Of a stretch of DNA of 64,000 bases, positions 60,301 to 64,000 are shown in pieces (the first letter of the stretch is position 1; every line of letters begins with the position of its first letter). This stretch comes from Ustilaginoidea virens (taxonomy: Eukaryota > Ascomycota > Sordariomycetes > Hypocreales > Clavicipitaceae). Both the position numbers and the translations under genes were made by a program. The notes beneath the pieces are model-generated. The model had not been told where the DNA came from. It was given only the letters and a program-made list of their open reading frames with translations, and did not search any database. The stretch spans positions 2,170,001 to 2,234,000 of the forward strand of contig NC_057320.1 in NCBI RefSeq assembly GCF_000687475.1, written 5' to 3'.

Positions 60301-63189
60301 AAATGCCTGGATATTATAGAAGGTGATACTTTTGCTATATCACCTATGCCATATAACAAACGACCTACTGCCCTTATATTAGTAGATAGAAAATCCCGAT
60401 TCCGTTAGCTTTACTTACTGCCTAATAGGGAAGGCACTATTGTTTTTAAAGCATTACAGAGCTTTATTTAAAGCCTACAGGTCAGATATAGCAAAACGCC
60501 TATTAAATTCCACTATAATAGTGGAAATAAAATCAACAAAATGCTTAGTGATTGGCTTATCGAACAGGGTATAGCTTTTAATACCTCTTGCCCCTATATT
60601 CATAAATAAAACGGCCTAGCTGAGCGGTCTATTAGGGTTATAGCTGATAGGCTACGTGCTACTATGGCCTGGTCAAGGCTACCATCTAACCTCTAGTCTG
60701 CTGTTATTACTGGCGTTATTATGCTAGTAAATATAACAGCTATTACTAATAGACCTTCTAGCCCCTACCAGGAGCTACTAAAAGATTACGACTAGATAAT
60801 ACCGGAGCACTACCCTAACCTTATTAACCTTAGGGCTATTAAAGCAGCTATTGAAGTGCTTATACCACACGAAAAGCGTGTAAAAAGCCGCAAATTAGCG
60901 CCCCGTACCGAGCCTAGTAGGCTCCTTGCCACTCTAGGTAATAATACTTACCTAGTCTACCTTCTAAAGAAGAAGGTTATTACTAAATTAACTTTTATTA
61001 CCTTTATCCACCAAAATGAAGGTATAGGCCCTATTTCTAATAGCCTAGAAGGAGACTTTCACAGAGGGCAAAATACAGGTTCAGAGGGGGTATCTAGCAG
61101 AGAACCTGCTATTTTACTAGATGACCTAGAAAGCATTCCTAACCCTACTAACTCTACTAACCTTACTAGCATTACTAATGCTATACCGGATGACCTGGAA
61201 AGCATACCGGACCGTATTAATACTAGCGTTATTAATACTAATGCTACTTTAGATTACCTTCCTAAGTCAGAAGGTACTATACTACAGTCCCCGGCTACTG
61301 CAAAGGATGACCTTATAGATATCCTTACTAGCCTTAATCCTACCGACTTTGCTGGCTCTGCTGGCCCTGCTGGCCCTGCTGGCCCTACTGGCCCTACTAG
61401 CCCGACTAATCCTACGGGCCCTACCGACCCTACTAGCCTTACTGACTTATTCCCTAATCAGGATTTATGCCACCTGATATAGGATTCCTACTATACAGCT
61501 AAGCGTAAGCTAGCTAAAAAGGCCCCTAATAGTACGCCTAATAGCTAGAAGGATGTGCTATAATGCCCTAAAAAAGAAAAAGACCTTTGGATAAAGGCAC
61601 TATTTAAGGAATTCGAGCAGCTATTAGATACTAAATTCTTCCAATTTATTCCTAAGTCTAGCATTCCTATTGATAGGAAAATTATACGCAATAGGCCTGT
61701 TTTTCGGATTAAAAAGGATGCTAATAATCAGCCTATAAAATATAAGGCTAGATTAGTAGTTAAAGGCTTTATACAAGTCGAAGGAAAGGATTTTCAGCAT
61801 ACTTATGCTTCTACCTCTATCCCACCTACCTAGAGGGTTATACTGGCTTTGGCAGCTAGTAATAACTAGGAAATAGAGCAGATCGACTTTATAGGCGCTT
61901 TTCTAAATAGCAAGCTTTCTGGGACTATTTATATAGATATCCCTAACGGATTTCTTGAATTTACAGAGAGCTTATTACTAACTGATAGTAAGCTTTAGTC
62001 TAATATATAGCGCTAACGGCTACTAACTTTACTTAAAAAAGCTAGATTCGACCCTTCTATTAAGCAAGCTATCTTACTAAAGAAGGCTCTATATGGGCTA
62101 AAATAAGCACCCCGCGAATGGCAATACCGGCTAAAAGACCTAATTTCTAATGAAGGCTTCTTACCTTTAGCATCTAATACTGCCGTCTTTTATAATAAGC
62201 AAACCAGCACCTTTATCGTTACTTATATTAACGATTGCCTATTAGTTGGTCCAAATATAACTTATATTAACCTACTAAAAAGGAAATTTCATAAGGTCTA
62301 TGCTATAGAAGACCGTAGTCCGGCTTCCTTCTTCCTAAGCGTATAAATTATACGAAATAAGAAGGAAGGTCTATTGTGGCTACACTAAGCCTAATTTATA
62401 GCAGAAGTTTTAGCTAAATTCGGCTTATAGGATACTAAACCTTAGTTAATTCCACTTCAACCAGGAATTCTAAATAAATCTAGTGGAAAAAACTTTAGCC
62501 CTACTAATTAGAGCCTTTATCAGAGCCTTACTGGCACTATAATGTGGCTTATAATAATAACTAGGCCCGACCTAGCATTTCCTATGCAATACCTCTCTCA
62601 GTTCATATCTAAGGCAACTAATATGCATCTAAATACTGCGAAAGGCAGCTTTAGCTACCTTAAAGGCACTGAGAACCTAGCTATTTGCTTTAGTACTACT
62701 AAAAGCAACCAACAGCCTATTATAACCGCTTATTCTAATAGCGATTTTGCTGGCTATAAAGAAACCTCTAAATCTACTAAAGGCTTTCTTACTACTATTA
62801 ATAGTAGTCCTATTAGCTGGCGTTCTAAGCGAGCCTTTTTAGTAGTGCTATCTACTTTAGAAGCTGAATCTAATGTATTACTTAAGACTATCCGTAAGGT
62901 CTAATAGCTTTCTAACCTTTATAAGGAGCTAGAAATCGATATTCTACGCCCTATACCGTTATACTGCGATAATTAGGGCTCTATTTCGAATTCTAATAAT
63001 CCTAATCAGCACGCTCGCACTAAGCATACGCTATTAAAATTCCGGTATATTAGGGAGCAAGCCCAGCTAGGCTTAGTTAAAATTACCTACTTACCTACTA
63101 ATAGTATGCCTACTGATGGTCTTACCAAGCCACTGCCGGGCCTTAAATTTACTATGTTCCGCGAGTTACTAGGTCTTAGGGCCTACTAA
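57395..63189 (+). pseudogene. C-IV gag-pol, full length, interrupted by a solo LTR
   Basis: Frame from ATG 57395 to TAA 63187-63189, 1657 codons once 821 bp are removed. The Gag N-terminus covers 57395-57628. The Gag core is UBN2-like: KQALIIQLRAFKIANFI near 58650, YNDPEEAYLLLVAQYCYSPE near 58803-58865 and SRLRILGSKIDSF near 58960. A Lys/Ser/Asn tail lies near 59200-59350. Protease DIGSTYYIV starts at 59491. GAG-pre-integrase lies near 60130. The integrase core covers about 60310-60850. The EDDLESIP linker and Gly-Pro-Ala repeats cover 61040-61440. RT covers about 61550-62360 with YIND near 62224 (YVDD mutated). RNase H covers about 62700-63180. TAG and TAA replace Gln or Trp. Confidence 0.9.
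57629..58444 (+). repeat. Solo Copia-C LTR in C-IV gag
   Basis: This 816-bp C LTR, the longest here, is flanked by the TSD ATAAT at 57624-57628 and 58445-58449. Its length comes from a block of about 55-60 bp (GTGTGGCATTGCTAAATTAG plus units) present about three times at 57815-57960. Removing it restores the gag frame. Confidence 0.93.
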
Positions 63190-63300
63190 CTTATACTAAC
63201 TTTTACTAAGGTTTTTCTTATGTTTTTCCTTAGCACTTTTATTGCAGTTTCTTTTCCTATTCTTTATACGACGATTAGCTTGCTATTACAGTAGCTAATC

Positions 63301-63308
63301 AGAGGGGG
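63301..63308 (+). promoter_or_regulatory. C-IV polypurine tract
   Basis: AGAGGGGG immediately precedes the 3' LTR. Confidence 0.8.
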
Positions 63309-64000
63309 TGTTAAAATCCTATAGTAGCCTACTAGGCTGCTGGCCTAATGCCCTACTGGTCTACTAACCTTCTGGCCTTTATACCGCCTCTTGGACTTAT
63401 GGTAGTCTTACCTTAGGCCTTTGCCTTTTACCTTAAGGATTTTCAGTGGATTATTTACTGTATATCAAGTAAGGTAGGCCTTGTTAAAAAGGTGTGGCAT
63501 TGCTAAATTAGCGTGGTAGCCCATTAGCGTGGTGGCGGCCTACTAGTGTGGTGGCTAGTCCACTAGTGTGGTGGTTAGTCACTAGCGTGGTGGCTAGTCC
63601 ACTAGTGTAGTGGCTAGTATACTAGCGTGGTGGGTAGTCACTAGCGTGGTGGCTAATTACTAGTGCAGTGGTTAGGGTGGTTGAAAAGGCCCGATATAGT
63701 GGGGCTGCTGACGTATTGTATACGTGGTATAGCGAGCATTACGGGGAGCTTTCTTACTGGCTACCTTAGATGCCTGGGCCCACCCCTCCTTCGTGTATAT
63801 ATAGAATAGCTTTCCCCCTTCTTTCTAGATAGTAGAAGGGTAGCACAATCGAGTCTGTTAATATACTATATGCCTCTTAACTTCTTACCTTCCCTGCGTT
63901 TTCTGGTTATCTTATATTTGCCTTGCCTTTACACTTGCCTTGCTTTATAGCACTTATATAGTCTTAGGACTTGGTGAAAAATCTAGTATTTATACTAAGA
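63309..64000 (+). repeat. C-IV 3' LTR, truncated by the window end
   Basis: The first 692 bases of the partner of 55820-56596. The minisatellite (about 63510-63680) has a similar but not identical unit order. The right end and TSD are outside the window. Confidence 0.9.

Larger units (their letters stand above)
55820..64000 (+). mobile_element. Copia-C copy C-IV, nearly complete, retains the Gag core
   Basis: This Ty1/copia element is inserted in A-3 RT. It has a 777-bp 5' LTR, primer-binding site, leader minisatellite, full gag-pol and polypurine tract; its 3' LTR runs past the window end. A solo C LTR lies in gag. Without it and one TSD (821 bp) gag-pol is one frame of 1657 codons. It is the only C copy here shown to have the Gag core, so it represents the complete ancestor of C-II and C-III. 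Confidence 0.93.

Noticed and set aside
1..64000. A host gene, tRNA, rRNA or secondary-metabolism cluster
   Set aside because: Every stretch is assigned to a mobile element except 22927-24662 and parts of the LINE 3' region, and none shows a host-gene domain. No cloverleaf or rRNA was noticed, although no tRNA search could be run.

Overview
This window looks like a block of ancient, mutated transposable elements from a filamentous ascomycete (Pezizomycotina). No host gene is recognisable. The evidence is the mix of elements: Ty1/copia and chromodomain Ty3/gypsy LTR retrotransposons plus a Tad/I-type LINE. Nearly all damage is C-to-T and G-to-A transition, with TAG and TAA standing where Gln or Trp is expected, which is the signature of repeat-induced point mutation (RIP). 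No species can be named from the sequence.

Families, with names coined here. Copia-A has LTRs of about 343 bp; copies are A-1 (minus), A-2 (minus) and A-3 (plus). Copia-B has 196-bp LTRs and one copy (minus). Copia-C has LTRs of 715-816 bp; copies C-I to C-IV are on plus, with two further solo LTRs. Copia-D has 715-bp LTRs, one copy (plus), and is the sister family of C. Gypsy-E is on minus. LINE-F is on minus. Where both ends of an insertion lie in the window, target-site duplications (TSDs) of 5 bp (LTR elements) or about 14 bp (LINE) were found.

Layout. 1-16294 is the 3' part of C-I, split by A-1 (308-13564), which is itself split by B (5012-10837). 16306-22921 is C-II, with a solo LTR in its leader. 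22927-36479 is Gypsy-E, split by the complete C-III (27256-33824). 36480-46508 is the 5' part of A-2, split by the complete D (37189-44706). 46509-55819 is the middle of A-3, split by LINE-F (48119-54727). 55820-64000 is C-IV, with a solo LTR in its gag; its 3' LTR runs off the window. The inferred nesting is six deep: A-3 contains A-2, which contains Gypsy-E, which contains C-I, which contains A-1, which contains B. The left ends of the outer four lie outside the window.

The copia elements each encode one Gag-Pol frame in the order Gag, protease, integrase, reverse transcriptase, RNase H. At every junction tested, removing the nested insertions with one TSD copy restores a single frame through stop codons. 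The copies are therefore dead through point mutation rather than frameshift. C-II and C-III share a loss of the Gag core, and C-II also lacks its integrase core in frame, so they look like non-autonomous derivatives. C and D carry a primer-binding site matching the anticodon arm of initiator tRNA-Met, as in Drosophila copia, rather than the tRNA 3' end.
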